Numbered from the stretch's first letter, positions 16,908 to 26,353 are shown. The stretch is 64,000 nt of DNA from Rhizobium sp. R711 (GCF_002211365.1 NZ_LOKZ01000006.1:62001-126000); one strand, 5' to 3'. The notes: generated from the sequence alone by a model not told the origin. Numbers and translations are program-made.

Positions 16908-18205
16908 GCCGGCGGCCCCTTGCGCGGCCCCTTGCCGGAAAGATCGAAGCTCGCAATGTTCGATTGCTCCGTCGCTTCGCTCCGCTCTGCGGCATCCATG
17001 GCAGCTTCGATGTCGACGCCGTGCCGCCGGACTTCACGCTGCACCTCCAGCGCCTGCAGGAGCTCGGCTGCAGTGATCCGTTCGGCGAAGGGAAGGCGTT
17101 GTTCTTGCCGACGCAGCGTCGAATGGACGATCGCCAGCATGAAGATCAGTACCGCGGGCAGGATATCGATCGAGATGGCGCCGGCCCAGCTGGGAATGAA
17201 ATCACCTGCGTAGCGCAGCACGGCTTCGGCCGAAGACAGCGGCACGAAACGCCGCTCGGCCACCGGCTCGCGCTCGAGAATCTGGTCGGCTGCCTGTGAC
17301 AACACCTTGGACTGCGCCGCGACGGAGGATCGGATCGTCTCCATGACCTGATCCTGCCGGTTGACAAGATCTGCCTCGCGTCCGTCCGCGACCGGCGCAA
17401 TGAAGCCGAGCGACAGGTCTTCCGCGGCGCGTTTGACCGATGGCGCGATCGAGGTCTGTTCCAGCGAGGTGATGACGCCGGAAAGCCCGACGACTTCGGC
17501 GGCGAACTGGTCGGCGCGCGGGTTGATCGCGCCCGGCGCTGAAACCAGCGTCCGCATCGTCTCAAGGTGCTTTCGGCCCTCGTCGAAGAGGGTCGTCACG
17601 CGCTCGCGCGAGGCGTTGATGCCGTTTTCCAGCTCGGTCAGTTGCGAGGCCATCTGCGACAGAAGCTGGACGACGCTGCCGGTCCCGGTTGTTCCGGTCA
17701 GCGCGCCGGTCTCGCGCTCCTGGTCGGCAAGCCGCTGGAACCGCTCCTGTGTGCGCTGGATGTCGGGAAGCAGGCTCTGCGCGGCGAGCGCGTTCTGATG
17801 CGCCTGGTCAAGATCGGCGGTGTAGCCTTCCAGTGTTTCTGCCAGATGCTGTTCAAGCGCCGCCGAGCCGGCCAGGGCGGCCGCGTTCAGCCAGCTCGAC
17901 ATGGCGATGATCATCGCGCAACCGAGCGCCATGACGCCGAGCATGGCGGCCCGGCCGCCTGTACCGGTCACATGCGGATAGAAGCGAGCCATATAGGTCC
18001 AGAAGGCGTAGATCGCCACCGAAACGGCACTGGAATAGATGAGTGCTGCGAAGAACACGGCGGTCGCCGATCCGTCGAGGATGCTACGCACGCCGAGATA
18101 GGTGTAGACGCCGGAGGCAAGCGCCAGGACCGCGAACGCGAAACGGGTCATGGTCTCTACGGATTCGATGCCATCCTGCAAGCGATGCGATATGCCGAGC
18201 GCCAT
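16904..18205 (-). CDS. Four-helix membrane protein with long coiled coil
   Basis: 433 residues from ATG 18205, where GGAGAGGA stands just upstream; a longer frame begins at 18244. Three N-terminal membrane segments (about residues 25-45, 52-78, 93-122) are followed by roughly 200 residues of heptad-like helix (LDQAHQNALAAQSLLPDIQRTQERFQRLADQERE, later NGINASRERVTTLFDEGRKHLETM). A fourth membrane helix (SWAGAISIDILPAVLIFMLAIVHS) and a charged tail come last. The coiled coil between TM3 and TM4 would lie on one side of the membrane, probably periplasmic. No family function is known to me. Middle gene of a three-gene locus. Confidence 0.7.
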   Translation of the reverse strand: MALGISHRLQDGIESVETMTRFAFAVLALASGVYTYLGVRSILDGSATAVFFAALIYSSAVSVAIYAFWTYMARFYPHVTGTGGRAAMLGVMALGCAMIIAMSSWLNAAALAGSAALEQHLAETLEGYTADLDQAHQNALAAQSLLPDIQRTQERFQRLADQERETGALTGTTGTGSVVQLLSQMASQLTELENGINASRERVTTLFDEGRKHLETMRTLVSAPGAINPRADQFAAEVVGLSGVITSLEQTSIAPSVKRAAEDLSLGFIAPVADGREADLVNRQDQVMETIRSSVAAQSKVLSQAADQILEREPVAERRFVPLSSAEAVLRYAGDFIPSWAGAISIDILPAVLIFMLAIVHSTLRRQEQRLPFAERITAAELLQALEVQREVRRHGVDIEAAMDAAERSEATEQSNIASFDLSGKGPRKGPPA

Positions 18206-18273
18206 CGTCCTCTCCGGCCCAAGGCATGCCCTCCGAAAGCGCATAGTCGTTTCAAGGCCATGCCGTGCATAAC

Positions 18274-18326
18274 AACAAAGACCTAAGGCAGATCGCGTAA
18301 GTCTTTGTTCACGCGATCGGCCTTAG
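18274..18326. repeat. Overlapping alternative hairpins between two envelope genes
   Basis: CTAAGGCAGATCGCGT (18283-18298) and ACGCGATCGGCCTTAG (18311-18326) pair at 15 of 16 positions. The loop contains GTCTTTGTT (18301-18309), which is exactly complementary to AACAAAGAC at 18274-18282, directly before the first arm. The two stems interleave, so they are mutually exclusive, or form a strained pseudoknot. On the minus strand it sits 74 bases past the coiled-coil gene stop and 69 bases before the next start, so it may be a terminator/attenuator or an intergenic palindromic repeat. Confidence 0.6.
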
Positions 18327-18399
18327 CCCCTTAAGAAGCCAATACAATACAGGCAAAAGCAAGGTTTGGCACGAGGCCGGAGCCTGGCGCCGTCAAACC

Positions 18400-19891
18400 T
18401 CATTCGGCGGGCGTGCTGTCGGCCGATGGCCCACGCAGCGACTTCTCGGAGATGTCGATCATCGGCGTGAAGCTTGCTGCCGGCATGCGGACCTCGTCGC
18501 CCTCATCGCGGGGGGCAATTGGAGTCATGCCGCCTGTCCGGTCGCTGCGCGCGACTTCGAGCTGGCCGGTCAGGATGGCACGCTCGGCGCGCAGTTGCCG
18601 GATCTCCGACTTGGCGATCTCCAGGCTGGTGCGCAATTGGCCGATTTCGTAGCGATCCGAATCCATGCGCGTATCGACGTCGCGACGCAGCGCATCGGCA
18701 TCCCGGTCGCGGCGCACGCGTAGGCTTTCGGCTTCGCGCAGCTTCAGCGTCAGCTCGTTGGCCTGTGTCGCGAGTTCGCGGCGCGCTGCCTCGCTCTCGG
18801 CGCCGGTCGTGCGGGCGCGCTGCAGTTCCTCGGCAAGCCGCTCGGAGCGGGAGAGGGAGGTGGCGAGTTCCGATTTGACACGCTTGAGATCGGCGCGAGC
18901 CGCCTGCAGTTCCTCGTCCGTCATCTTGTTGCGGCCATTTGCCGTGATGAGCAGCTTCTCCACGAGTTCGGCCTTGGAGCCGATCGCCTCATGCTTCGTC
19001 GTCAGGTGGGCTATTTCGAGCGCCGAGGAGGCCTGCAGGGTCTCATGCTCGACTTCCAGCCTCTTGTGGCGTTCCTCGAAGAGGGAGAGGTCCTGCTTCA
19101 GGTTGGCAACAGCCATCTGCAGATTGCGCACTTGGGCTTCCTGCTCGATGAGGCTGGACTTCAGATGGCTGCGTTCCTCGTTGAGGCGGGCCATCTCGCG
19201 CGTCTGGATGCCGTTCTCGCGGCGCGAGGTTTCCATTAGCAGCTGATGCGCCGTCGTCTCGTTGTCGAGCTTCTCACGCGTGGCCGAAAGTTCGCGGCTG
19301 CGCTGGTCAAGCTCGGTCTGTGCACGCTTCAGAAGCGTCGAGGCTTCATCGAACTGGATGGCGCGATCCGTCAGTTCGCGTTCGGCGTCAAGCAACCGGT
19401 TCTCGATGATCGTGAATTCTTCGCGGGTGACCTGATGCACGCCCTGCAGTTTCGTCAGCTCGTCGCGGAAGGCTTCGATCTCGGAGCGAAGCTGCGTGTT
19501 GTCGGCACGAAAATCCTTGTTTTCGGTGATCAGGCGAAGATTGTCCTGATCGGCTTTCTGGCGCGCGTTGCTTTCGTAATCGAGAAGCGAGCTGATGCGC
19601 GCGCATTCGGCGCGCAGCGCGCCTGGTCTCGTTCAACGACTGGCTGTGGGTCCCGAGCAGCGAGGAAACGCGCTCCTGCAGCGATGTGAGGCTCGACAAC
19701 AGGTCTTCCGACGTCCGCTGGTTTTCCTCCAGCGCAGAGCCGAAGGCCGCGAAGGCGTTTACATCAGGAATGGCGTAACGCAGCGCCTCGTCGGCTGCTG
19801 GGCGCTGATCGGTTATTGACACGGGTCGGTATCCTGTTGTCGACAGCGACTTGCCGCCGTCTTCTGCGCGACGAAAAAAGCTAATGACCAT
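18400..19891 (-). pseudogene. Long coiled-coil protein, one frameshift
   Basis: From the ATG at 19891 the frame reads MVISFFRRAEDG and on to EENQRTSEDLLSSLTSLQERVSSLLGTHSQSLNETR, then shifts near 19620 to a second frame (LRAECARISSLLDYESNARQK, and on to the stop at 18400). Joined, it gives about 497 residues, nearly all predicted coiled coil (repeated EL, QL, RE heptads; no Cys; no membrane segment), ending in a short low-complexity tail. The length is one over a multiple of three, so a single base is the problem. The layout recalls cell-envelope or cytoskeletal coiled-coil proteins; no function is known. It lies upstream of the membrane coiled-coil and ClpP-like genes on the same strand. Confidence 0.7.
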
Positions 19892-20102
19892 GACTTGTGC
19901 CCCAAAAGTACTTGCCAAAAACGGCGGCGAAATATGGATTTCAGCTAATTAAACGACCGATCGAAAATTACCGTAAGTCGGTAAACGCATGCTGCGCTTA
20001 CATCTAGAAACGGCTATGTGTCGGTGTCAAAATATGCAGCATGACAATCAACAGGTTTGACGGGCGCATCTGTGATGTTTGTGCAACAGGCAGCTGGTGA
20101 CC

Positions 20103-20435
20103 TTATTCCTCGGGCAGAATCCGCATCTCATCGGTCTGAAGTTCGCTACCCAGCTCGACGCTTTTCGTCTGCTTGTCGTAGACGCAGAAGTAGCTGACGA
20201 AGCCATTCCCGCCCTTCGGCTTGCCGGTCACCAAGGCTATGCCGTAGTGCTCGCTGCCAAACGGGTCGACGACGGCATGCGGAAACTCGATCGAGGCGCG
20301 TGCCGCCTGCTTGCACTTGCCTTCGACCTGAGAAGCAAACTCCTGCCAGGCATCGCCTGAGGAAGCGCGGGCAGCCCCTGCTGCCGCAGCCATTGCGATG
20401 GCAAGTGTGCAAAAGCGGATTTTATTCCTCTGCAT
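20103..20435 (-). CDS. Small exported hypothetical protein
   Basis: 110 residues from ATG 20435, with a signal peptide (KIRFCTLAIAMAAAAGAARA, cleaved near ASS) and a mature part of about 85 residues with two Cys (GKCKQ and YFCVYD) that could form a disulphide. A longer frame from 20477 would put non-signal sequence first. The final segment, KTKSVELGSELQTDEMRILPEE, is acidic. Family not recognised. It diverges from sodB across about 200 bases. Confidence 0.65.
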   Translation of the reverse strand: MQRNKIRFCTLAIAMAAAAGAARASSGDAWQEFASQVEGKCKQAARASIEFPHAVVDPFGSEHYGIALVTGKPKGGNGFVSYFCVYDKQTKSVELGSELQTDEMRILPEE

Positions 20436-20636
20436 CTGAAAAGCCCTCGTCTTCCTTCTGTTATGAAACGCGCCCATGATCGGCGATTCAGGGCTCCAAA
20501 GCCAAGTGTTGGCGAAGGCAAATTTTCCTCTCGGCCCGTCTTTTTTGATAATTCGCCGGTTGCCTCACCATGCTTGCGCTCCTATGTTCCGCCTCACCTG
20601 CCGATTACGCAAACTATTGCCAAGAGGAGACCCACA

Positions 20637-21239
20637 ATGGCTTTCGAATTGCCCGAACTTCCTTATGACTACGAGGCGCTTCAGCCCTTCATGTCGAAGG
20701 AAACCCTGGAATTCCATCACGACAAGCACCACAAGGCTTACGTCGACAACGGCAACAAGCTCGCTGCAGAGGCAGGTCTTTCTGATCTCTCCCTCGAAGA
20801 CGTTGTGAAGAAGTCGTTCGGCACCAATGCCGGCCTCTTCAACAATGCGGCCCAGCACTACAACCACGTCCACTTCTGGAAGTGGATGAAGAAGGGCGGC
20901 GGCGGCAACAAGCTGCCGAGCAAGCTCGAAGCTGCCATCAATTCCGACCTCGGCGGCTACGACAAGTTCAAGGCTGATTTCATCGCCGCCGGCACGACGC
21001 AGTTCGGCTCCGGCTGGGCATGGGTTTCCGTCAAGAACGGCAAGCTTGAAATCTCCAAGACCCCGAACGGCGAAAACCCGCTCGTGCACGGTGCAACCCC
21101 GATCCTCGGCGTCGACGTGTGGGAACACTCCTACTACATCGACTACCGCAACGCTCGGCCGAAGTACCTCGAAGCCTTCGTCGACAGCCTGATCAACTGG
21201 GACTACGTCCTGGAGCGCTTCGAAGCCGCTGCGAAGTAA
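20637..21239 (+). CDS. sodB: Superoxide dismutase, Fe/Mn family
   Basis: Dismutates superoxide to oxygen and peroxide in the cytosol. The 200-residue protein has the first metal His at 27 (LEFHHDKHHKAYVDN), the second in NNAAQHYNHVHFW, and the family signature DVWEHSYYIDYRN holding the Asp and third His. The Gln in NNAAQ favours the iron-type arrangement, but rhizobial enzymes may accept either metal. AGGAGA sits six to seven bases before ATG 20637. It is monocistronic, with a strong terminator directly after. Confidence 0.96.
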   Translation: MAFELPELPYDYEALQPFMSKETLEFHHDKHHKAYVDNGNKLAAEAGLSDLSLEDVVKKSFGTNAGLFNNAAQHYNHVHFWKWMKKGGGGNKLPSKLEAAINSDLGGYDKFKADFIAAGTTQFGSGWAWVSVKNGKLEISKTPNGENPLVHGATPILGVDVWEHSYYIDYRNARPKYLEAFVDSLINWDYVLERFEAAAK

Positions 21240-21264
21240 GCGGTTCGCAAAAGCAAGATGTCGG

Positions 21265-21300
21265 CACCCGGCGCCTCGAAACGCCGGGTGTTTTCGTTTC
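21265..21300 (+). terminator. Rho-independent terminator of sodB
   Basis: A 9-bp perfect stem CACCCGGCG / CGCCGGGTG with an 8-base loop is followed by TTTTCGTTTC. It lies 26 bases after the sodB stop. Confidence 0.88.
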
Positions 21301-21345
21301 GATGAACGTCACAAGCTTGTCATGCCGCGCGCCTAAAGCATTGCC

Positions 21346-22196
21346 ATGACATCCTTTTCCAATCCTCCCATTCTCCGCTTCGGCGTCGTCGCAGATCCGC
21401 AATACGCGGCGCGAGAGCCGCATGCCGTGATGGATCGCATTATGCCAAAAGCCTCGCAAAGCTTTCGGAGGCGATCGAGGTCTTCAACGGCGAGGATTTG
21501 AGCTTCGTCATCACGCTCGGCGATATCATCGACCGCGATTTCGACAGCTTCGACGATGTCCTGCCGCTCTACGACAGCCTGAAGCCCGAGAACTTCTTCC
21601 TGCTCGGCAATCACGATTATTCCGTCGCAGGCGACCGGTTGGCCGATGTCGCCGGCCGTGTCGGCCTGGCGTCACCCTGCTACAGCTTCGTCAGGCAGGG
21701 CTGGCGGTTCATTGTTCTCAATGGCAACGAGGTTAGCACTTTCGCTCCACCGGAGGGCCATCCCTATCGGGAAATCGCCGCTCGCCGGCTCGCCGAGCTG
21801 AGGGCTGCCGGCGCCATCAACGCGCAGGACTGGAACGCCATGCCGAGCGACGAACAATTCGCCTGGCTTTCCGACCAGATCAAGGAGGCTGGCGCTGCCG
21901 GCGAGGGCGTCATCGTCATGAACCACTACCCGGTCTATCCGCCTAACGAGCACGACAGCTGGGACCGCGAGCGCATGATCGCGCTGCTGACGGCGCACGA
22001 CCACGTCGCGGCTTATTTCAGCGGCCACAACCACGCGGGCAATTTCGGCACGATCGAGGGATGCCATTTCCTCAATTTCAAGGGCATGGTCGATACCGAG
22101 GCCGAGAACACATTCGCGATTGTCGAGATCCGCGCCGACCGCATCGACGTCCGTGGTTTCGGACGCGAGGACAGCCGGACACTGACGCTTCGGTAG
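21346..22196 (+). pseudogene. Metallophosphoesterase (ADP-ribose/CDP-alcohol pyrophosphatase type), one frameshift
   Basis: A calcineurin-like dimetal phosphohydrolase. ATG 21346 opens MTSFSNPPILRFGVVADPQYA (the D-x-Q form of the first metal motif), but the frame breaks near 21450 and resumes as YAKSLAKLSEAIEVFNGED, then GDIIDRD, GNHD, VMNHYP and SGHNHAGN, giving all five metal-binding blocks. Repaired length is about 283 residues; the length is two over a multiple of three, consistent with one lost base. The ADPQY opening and GHNHAGN are typical of the ADPRM-like subgroup. Probably functional if the shift is an error. Confidence 0.82.
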
Positions 22197-22214
22197 GACA
22201 CATAGGGGCGGAGC

Positions 22215-22453
22215 TCAAGGCGTCGCCGACAGCTGCTCGCCCTGCCGGGCAGCATCGGCGCGATCCATCGCCGCCAAGAGCCCGTCCTTGGTGTCGTAGC
22301 CATGCTGGAAAAGCTCAAAGAGCATCGAGGCCGCCCGGCACGGATCGAGACTGTTCGACCTTGTGTGCATGACACCAGCTGGACAGCGCCTCGAACACGA
22401 CACCGATGGCGCCCGCAAAATAAATCGTGTCGGATAGATCGGCTATCTGTCAT
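22215..22453 (-). pseudogene. Possible broken small ORF of unknown function
   Basis: On the minus strand two overlapping frames look coding: ADLSDTIYFAGAIGVVFEALSSWCHAHKVEQSR runs into CRAASMLFELFQHGYDTKDGLLAAMDRADAARQGEQL in another frame, ending at 22215. The only ATG (22453) is in yet another frame. Two shifts would be needed to join them into about 79 residues. The protein is not recognised. It may be a decayed gene, or simply suffer the same base-call problems seen elsewhere in the window. Confidence 0.4.
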
Positions 22454-22642
22454 TGCTCCGCAAAGGCAGAATTACGTGACTCCCAAGCGGCCTGCCAAGG
22501 GCTAATACCGACCGATGCGTGATTGTACCGCCCGCGGCAAGGCGGGGTTATTAACTAAGACATAGCCGAGCGATCCCATGCAGGGTGTGCTTGCGCCGGG
22601 CGCTGCCCGTGTCTCTGCCCTGCCGAAAACGATGCCGTCGTT

Positions 22643-22912
22643 TCATGCCTTGTTGGTGAGCCACACCGTCGGCGCGCCCAGCACGCCTCCCGTGCGCATC
22701 GCCGCCCTCAACTCCTCCAGCTTGCCGAAGGCCTGGGCTGCCTCGACCGTAGCGAAATCGTGGGTGACGGTTACGTCGTTGGGATTGTCGGCGGCTTGAT
22801 AGACCGCCTCGGCGATAACCCCGTTTGCCTTCTGCACCGGCGCGAACGCGTTGTAGACCTTGCGCCAGGCAGCGTAGTCCGAAACCTCATGCCTTATGAA
22901 CATTGTCGGCAT
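22643..22912 (-). CDS. Small dimeric alpha/beta-barrel-like (cyclase/ABM-type) protein
   Basis: 89 residues beginning MPTMFIRHEVSDYAAWRKVYNAFAPVQKANGV, a pattern common to short ferredoxin-like proteins annotated as cyclase or antibiotic-biosynthesis-monooxygenase-like; the C-terminus is PTVWLTNKA. No cofactor site is expected in this fold. It stands alone, about 220 bases before the divergent exonuclease gene. The reaction, if any, is unknown. Confidence 0.7.
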   Translation of the reverse strand: MPTMFIRHEVSDYAAWRKVYNAFAPVQKANGVIAEAVYQAADNPNDVTVTHDFATVEAAQAFGKLEELRAAMRTGGVLGAPTVWLTNKA

Positions 22913-23129
22913 CTGACTTCTCCCACTTTTCCCGTTTGCATCAGAGACGTTCGGCTCGCCACCGTATCACTGAATGGGGTTTCGCGCGTGGGGAAATATC
23001 CGGCCTTGGCGGCGCGGCTGTTGGCCATGATGCCGACCCCGTCGCCACCTCATTCCAGAGCGGTCGCTCCGGACTCTGGATTTTGCCCGCCTGGCTTTCT
23101 ATTTCCCTCCGATCGAAACTCATCGAAGC

Positions 23130-23936
23130 GTGCTTCGGCTCTTGAAGATCGCGACCTACAACGTCAACGGCGTGAACGGACGCCTGGAAATCCTCCTTCG
23201 CTGGCTGAAGGAGGACAAGCCCGACGTCGTCTGCCTACAGGAACTGAAAACGGAGGATGCCCGGTTTCCACGCAGCGCATTGGAGCGGGCCGGCTACGGC
23301 GCGATCTGGCATGGACAGAAGAGCTGGAATGGCGTCGCGATCCTCTCCAGAGGCTCAACGCCTATCCTGACACGACGCGGTCTTCCCTGCGATCCAGATG
23401 ACACGCATAGCCGCTATATCGAGGCAGCCGTCGACGGCATCCTGATAGGCTGCCTCTATCTTCCGAACGGAAATCCCGCGCCTGGACCGAAGTTCGATTA
23501 CAAGCTTCGCTGGTTCCGACGGCTCCACGAATATGCCGCCGAACTGCATGACCTCGACATTCCTGCGCTACTGGTTGGCGACTTCAACGTGATGCCGACG
23601 GAAATCGATGTCTATAAGCCGGAGCGTTGGCTGGATGACGCCCTCTTTCGGCCGGAAGTCCGCAAGGCCTATGCTGACCTCGTTGCACAGGGCTGGACCG
23701 ACGCCGTGAGGCATCTGCATCCCAACGAGCGCATCTATACCTTCTGGAAGTACTGGCGAAACTCGTTCGAGCGCGATGCCGGTCTTCGGATCGATCACTT
23801 CCTGCTCAGCCCGACGGTCGCCCCATGGCTGAAGTCGGCGAGCGTGCGCAGGAAGCCGAGAAGCTGGGAACACACGAGCGACCACGCTCCTGTCATGATC
23901 GAACTCGACATCCCTAGGCGAGAGGACGACGAGTGA
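23130..23936 (+). CDS. xth: Exodeoxyribonuclease III / AP endonuclease
   Basis: DNA repair nuclease that cuts at abasic sites and trims 3' ends with Mg2+. The 268-residue protein has the family blocks in order: IATYNVNGVNGR (5-16), VVCLQELKTED (metal-binding Glu), LVGDFNVMPTEID (catalytic Asp-Asn), RIDHFLLS, and the C-terminal SDHAPVMIEL with the catalytic His. The start is uncertain: GTG 23130 gives MLRLLKIATYN, while TTG 23142 gives the commoner MKIATYNVNG; neither has a strong ribosome site. Gene boundaries otherwise match XthA2-type rhizobial proteins. Confidence 0.93.
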   Translation: MLRLLKIATYNVNGVNGRLEILLRWLKEDKPDVVCLQELKTEDARFPRSALERAGYGAIWHGQKSWNGVAILSRGSTPILTRRGLPCDPDDTHSRYIEAAVDGILIGCLYLPNGNPAPGPKFDYKLRWFRRLHEYAAELHDLDIPALLVGDFNVMPTEIDVYKPERWLDDALFRPEVRKAYADLVAQGWTDAVRHLHPNERIYTFWKYWRNSFERDAGLRIDHFLLSPTVAPWLKSASVRRKPRSWEHTSDHAPVMIELDIPRREDDE

Positions 23937-24070
23937 AGAGCGGCGGATTCCGGAAGCAGCTGTGGTCGAAGATCGCCAAATTCGGTCGCAGGTCCCACCA
24001 ACCGTGACGGTAGGTTTTGCGCCAGATCGGGCAAGCGCGTGTACAGATCCTCGGTTTCAGCGTCTTGGCA

Positions 24071-24391
24071 CTATCGCCTTCCACCGATGCGGCGCATATC
24101 CACAACGCGGCCATCGCGCTGCCGTATGGCAATCTCGAACCGGCTGCCGCCCCTCCATGCACGATAGATGAAGAAACGACCGCGGCAGTCGATCCGCCTG
24201 ACGTCCCTAAAGCCGCGGTTACGGAGCAGCCTCTCTCCCTGACTACAGCTAATCCCTCTGCCTCTGTTGAGATTGGTACCAACACTGATGGAGATATGGG
24301 TCTGTGCGCGTGCTTCCGTCGGCACGGATATTGATGTGACGGACAGGCCAACAGCCAGCGCTAGTGACAAAAACAATGATGATCTAGGCAA
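24071..24391 (-). CDS. Exported arginine-rich hypothetical protein
   Basis: 106 residues with a signal peptide (SLFLSLALAVGLSVTSISVPTEARA) and an Arg-rich mature region (SCSQGERLLRNRGFRDVRRIDCRGRFFIYRAWRGGSRFEIAIRQRDGRVVDMRRI), holding two Cys that could pair. This resembles a widespread rhizobial periplasmic family with YcgJ/PepSY-like composition, but I cannot name it. The start is TTG 24391, with GGGAGG at an ideal spacing; the ATG four bases upstream is out of frame and reaches a stop almost at once. Confidence 0.65.
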   Translation of the reverse strand: MPRSSLFLSLALAVGLSVTSISVPTEARAQTHISISVGTNLNRGRGISCSQGERLLRNRGFRDVRRIDCRGRFFIYRAWRGGSRFEIAIRQRDGRVVDMRRIGGRR

Positions 24392-24455
24392 GGCATCCTC
24401 CCTTTGGATAACGGGTTCTGAACACGACGCTCGTTTTCCTGCGTGACGGTCTCTC

Positions 24456-24722
24456 TTACGCGAACCGGGCCGCCGTTCTCGCGCGCGCCTTTGCCGCTAC
24501 CTCCTCACGATCGCGAGGGGGTTGAGAAGTTTCCAGCGAATCGAGCAGTTCGCGCGCGCATGCTGCGATCGAACCGACCGCGCGCTCGAACGCGACCTCA
24601 TTGCGCTTCGACGGTTTGGTCGTTCCGCTCACCTTGCGCACGAACTGCAGCGCGGCATCGTGGATCTCCTCGTCCGTCGCTGGCGGATCGAAATTGAAGA
24701 GGGGTTTTATATTTCGGCACAT
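24456..24722 (-). CDS. DUF2277 family protein
   Basis: An 88-residue cytosolic protein opening MCRNIKPLFNFDPPATDEEIHDAALQFVRKVSGTTKPS, the diagnostic start of DUF2277; the central helix NEVAFERAVGSIAACARELLDSL is also conserved. The conserved N-terminal Cys and the family's occurrence across Actinobacteria and Rhizobiales are known, but the function is not. It is a single gene with the ATG at 24722; the dodecin gene lies on the other strand 240 bases away. Confidence 0.85.
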   Translation of the reverse strand: MCRNIKPLFNFDPPATDEEIHDAALQFVRKVSGTTKPSKRNEVAFERAVGSIAACARELLDSLETSQPPRDREEVAAKARARTAARFA

Positions 24723-24964
24723 GATCTGCTCCCGGTCATCTCTGCCACTCCGAGGGAGGTGACCAGGGCAGAAAGTAGGCGTGGGAGCGCCAATTGCAAC
24801 CAGCGCAAGGCCGAACGCCGCACGCGGCGAGGCAGGGCGCAGCTTGGTTTGTATCGTTGTCGGCTTTAGTGTTGAAATTCCGCTGGTATCGGGGTCAATT
24901 AGGCTCGGTTTCAGGACGGGTGAAACAGTGAACCACAGCCTGCACCAAATAGGAGGAGGATGGG

Positions 24965-25180
24965 ATGAGCGATCACGTTTATAAGAAGGTGGAACTCATT
25001 GGGAGTTCGAAGGAGTCAGTCACCGAGGCGATCGAGACCGCCGTCGCGCGAGCCTCGAAGACGATGCGAAATCTCGAATGGTTCGAAGTGGATCAAATCC
25101 GAGGTCATATCAAGGATGGCGCGGTAGCGCACTATCAGGTCGTGATGAAGGTCGGATTTCGTATCGACGACACGCCATGA
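24965..25180 (+). CDS. Dodecin family flavin-binding protein
   Basis: A 71-residue protein of the dodecin fold (beta-alpha-beta-beta), which forms hollow dodecamers that store or buffer flavins. Family features: MSDHVYKKVELIGSSKESVTEAIETAVARASKTMRNLEWFEVDQIRGHI, with Trp at about 38 that stacks on the isoalloxazine and Gln in VDQIRG, then VAHYQVVMKVGFRID. A strong GGAGGAGGA leads the ATG. No operon partners. Confidence 0.92.
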   Translation: MSDHVYKKVELIGSSKESVTEAIETAVARASKTMRNLEWFEVDQIRGHIKDGAVAHYQVVMKVGFRIDDTP

Positions 25181-25274
25181 AAAGCTGGGGATGACCGCAT
25201 CGGGCCGACAATAGTGGCGTTTGCGGGATAGGACAGGAAGATCGCGTGCGCTGCTCGTCTCTGTCGGCATCGGC

Positions 25275-26203
25275 TCAGGCGGCCGTGACCATCGGCAACT
25301 CTTTTCGCTCCATGGTGTCGCGCTTCGGCGGTGTGCCGAACATGCGCGAATTTTCGCGGCTGAACTGTGAAGCGCTTTCATAACCGACCTAATAGGCGGC
25401 GGTAGCAACGCTGGCGCCGTCCGACACCATAAGTCGGCGCGCTTCCAGCAATCGCATGTTCTTCTGATACTGCAGCGGCGTCATCGCCGTCATCTGCTTG
25501 AAATGCTGATGGAAGGAGGAGGGGCTCATGTGCGCGACGGACGCAAGCTGCTCGATGCGCAACGGTGCCGCAAAGTTCTCGCGCAGCAGATGAATCGCAT
25601 CGGTCATGCGTCGGGCATGGCTGCCCGGTAGCGCCAGCTTGCTGACCTCGGCCGCATTCGGTCCGTCAGCAGCCAGTAGCAGATCTCGCGCATGATGGCG
25701 GGATAGAGTACCGGAATTGCTTTCGGCGTGTCGGCGAGGCGGACAAGCCTCAGCACGCAGTCGGCAAGCACACCATCGAAATTCTGCACGAAAACACCGG
25801 CCGCGCCATCGCCGACCGGGCGAGGCGGCTGTTCCATCGCCTCCATCACGTCGCGCAGGATCGTCACGTCGAAATCGATGTTCAAGCCGATATAGGGTTC
25901 TTCCTTGCTGGCCTTCGTGATCTGTCCGAGGGCCGGCACCTCGAACGTGACGATCAGCGACTGCATCTCGCCGTACTCCAGGACCCGGTCGCCGACCATG
26001 ATTTCCTTGGCCCCCTGGACGACGATGCAGATCGTCGGCCGATAGATCATGTGGTTCGGCATGACGGGATAGGTGACGCGCGACACCGAAAGCGAGGGCA
26101 ACGGGGTCTCGAAGCGTCCGTCGGCGTCACCGGCAGTTCGGTCGATAAAGGTCTGGATTGCTTGCTTCAGGGTATCGAGCATTGCCAGCGTCTCCTCGGT
26201 CAT
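25275..26203 (-). pseudogene. AraC family regulator with frameshift and in-frame stop
   Basis: Residues 1-190 form the AraC_N effector domain (MTEETLAMLDTLKQAIQTFID, then VVQGAKEIMVGDRVLEYG and REICYWLLT). The frame then shifts near 25672 to LALPGSHARRMTDAIHLLRENFAAPLRIEQLASVAHMSPSSFHQHFKQM, the first helix-turn-helix. In the second one the usual YEVGYESASQFSR reads Y-stop-VGYESASQFSR, with TAG at 25389-25391 where GAG is expected (one base change), before the frame ends at 25275. Two independent lesions make real decay more likely here than in the other broken genes. It diverges from the SDR gene, its likely former target. Confidence 0.85.
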
Positions 26204-26353
26204 TCCTGGGCGGCATCAGAAGATAGGCGCCGCGCCGCGCGGTTCGCAAGCCGCTTGGAGGATTAGGCAAGAAATTCGAGAGTTCCGGCATTCAACAAAA
26301 GGCCTTGGCAGGCGTACCGTAGCGGCACGAACTCCCAGTCAAAGGAAGAGATC

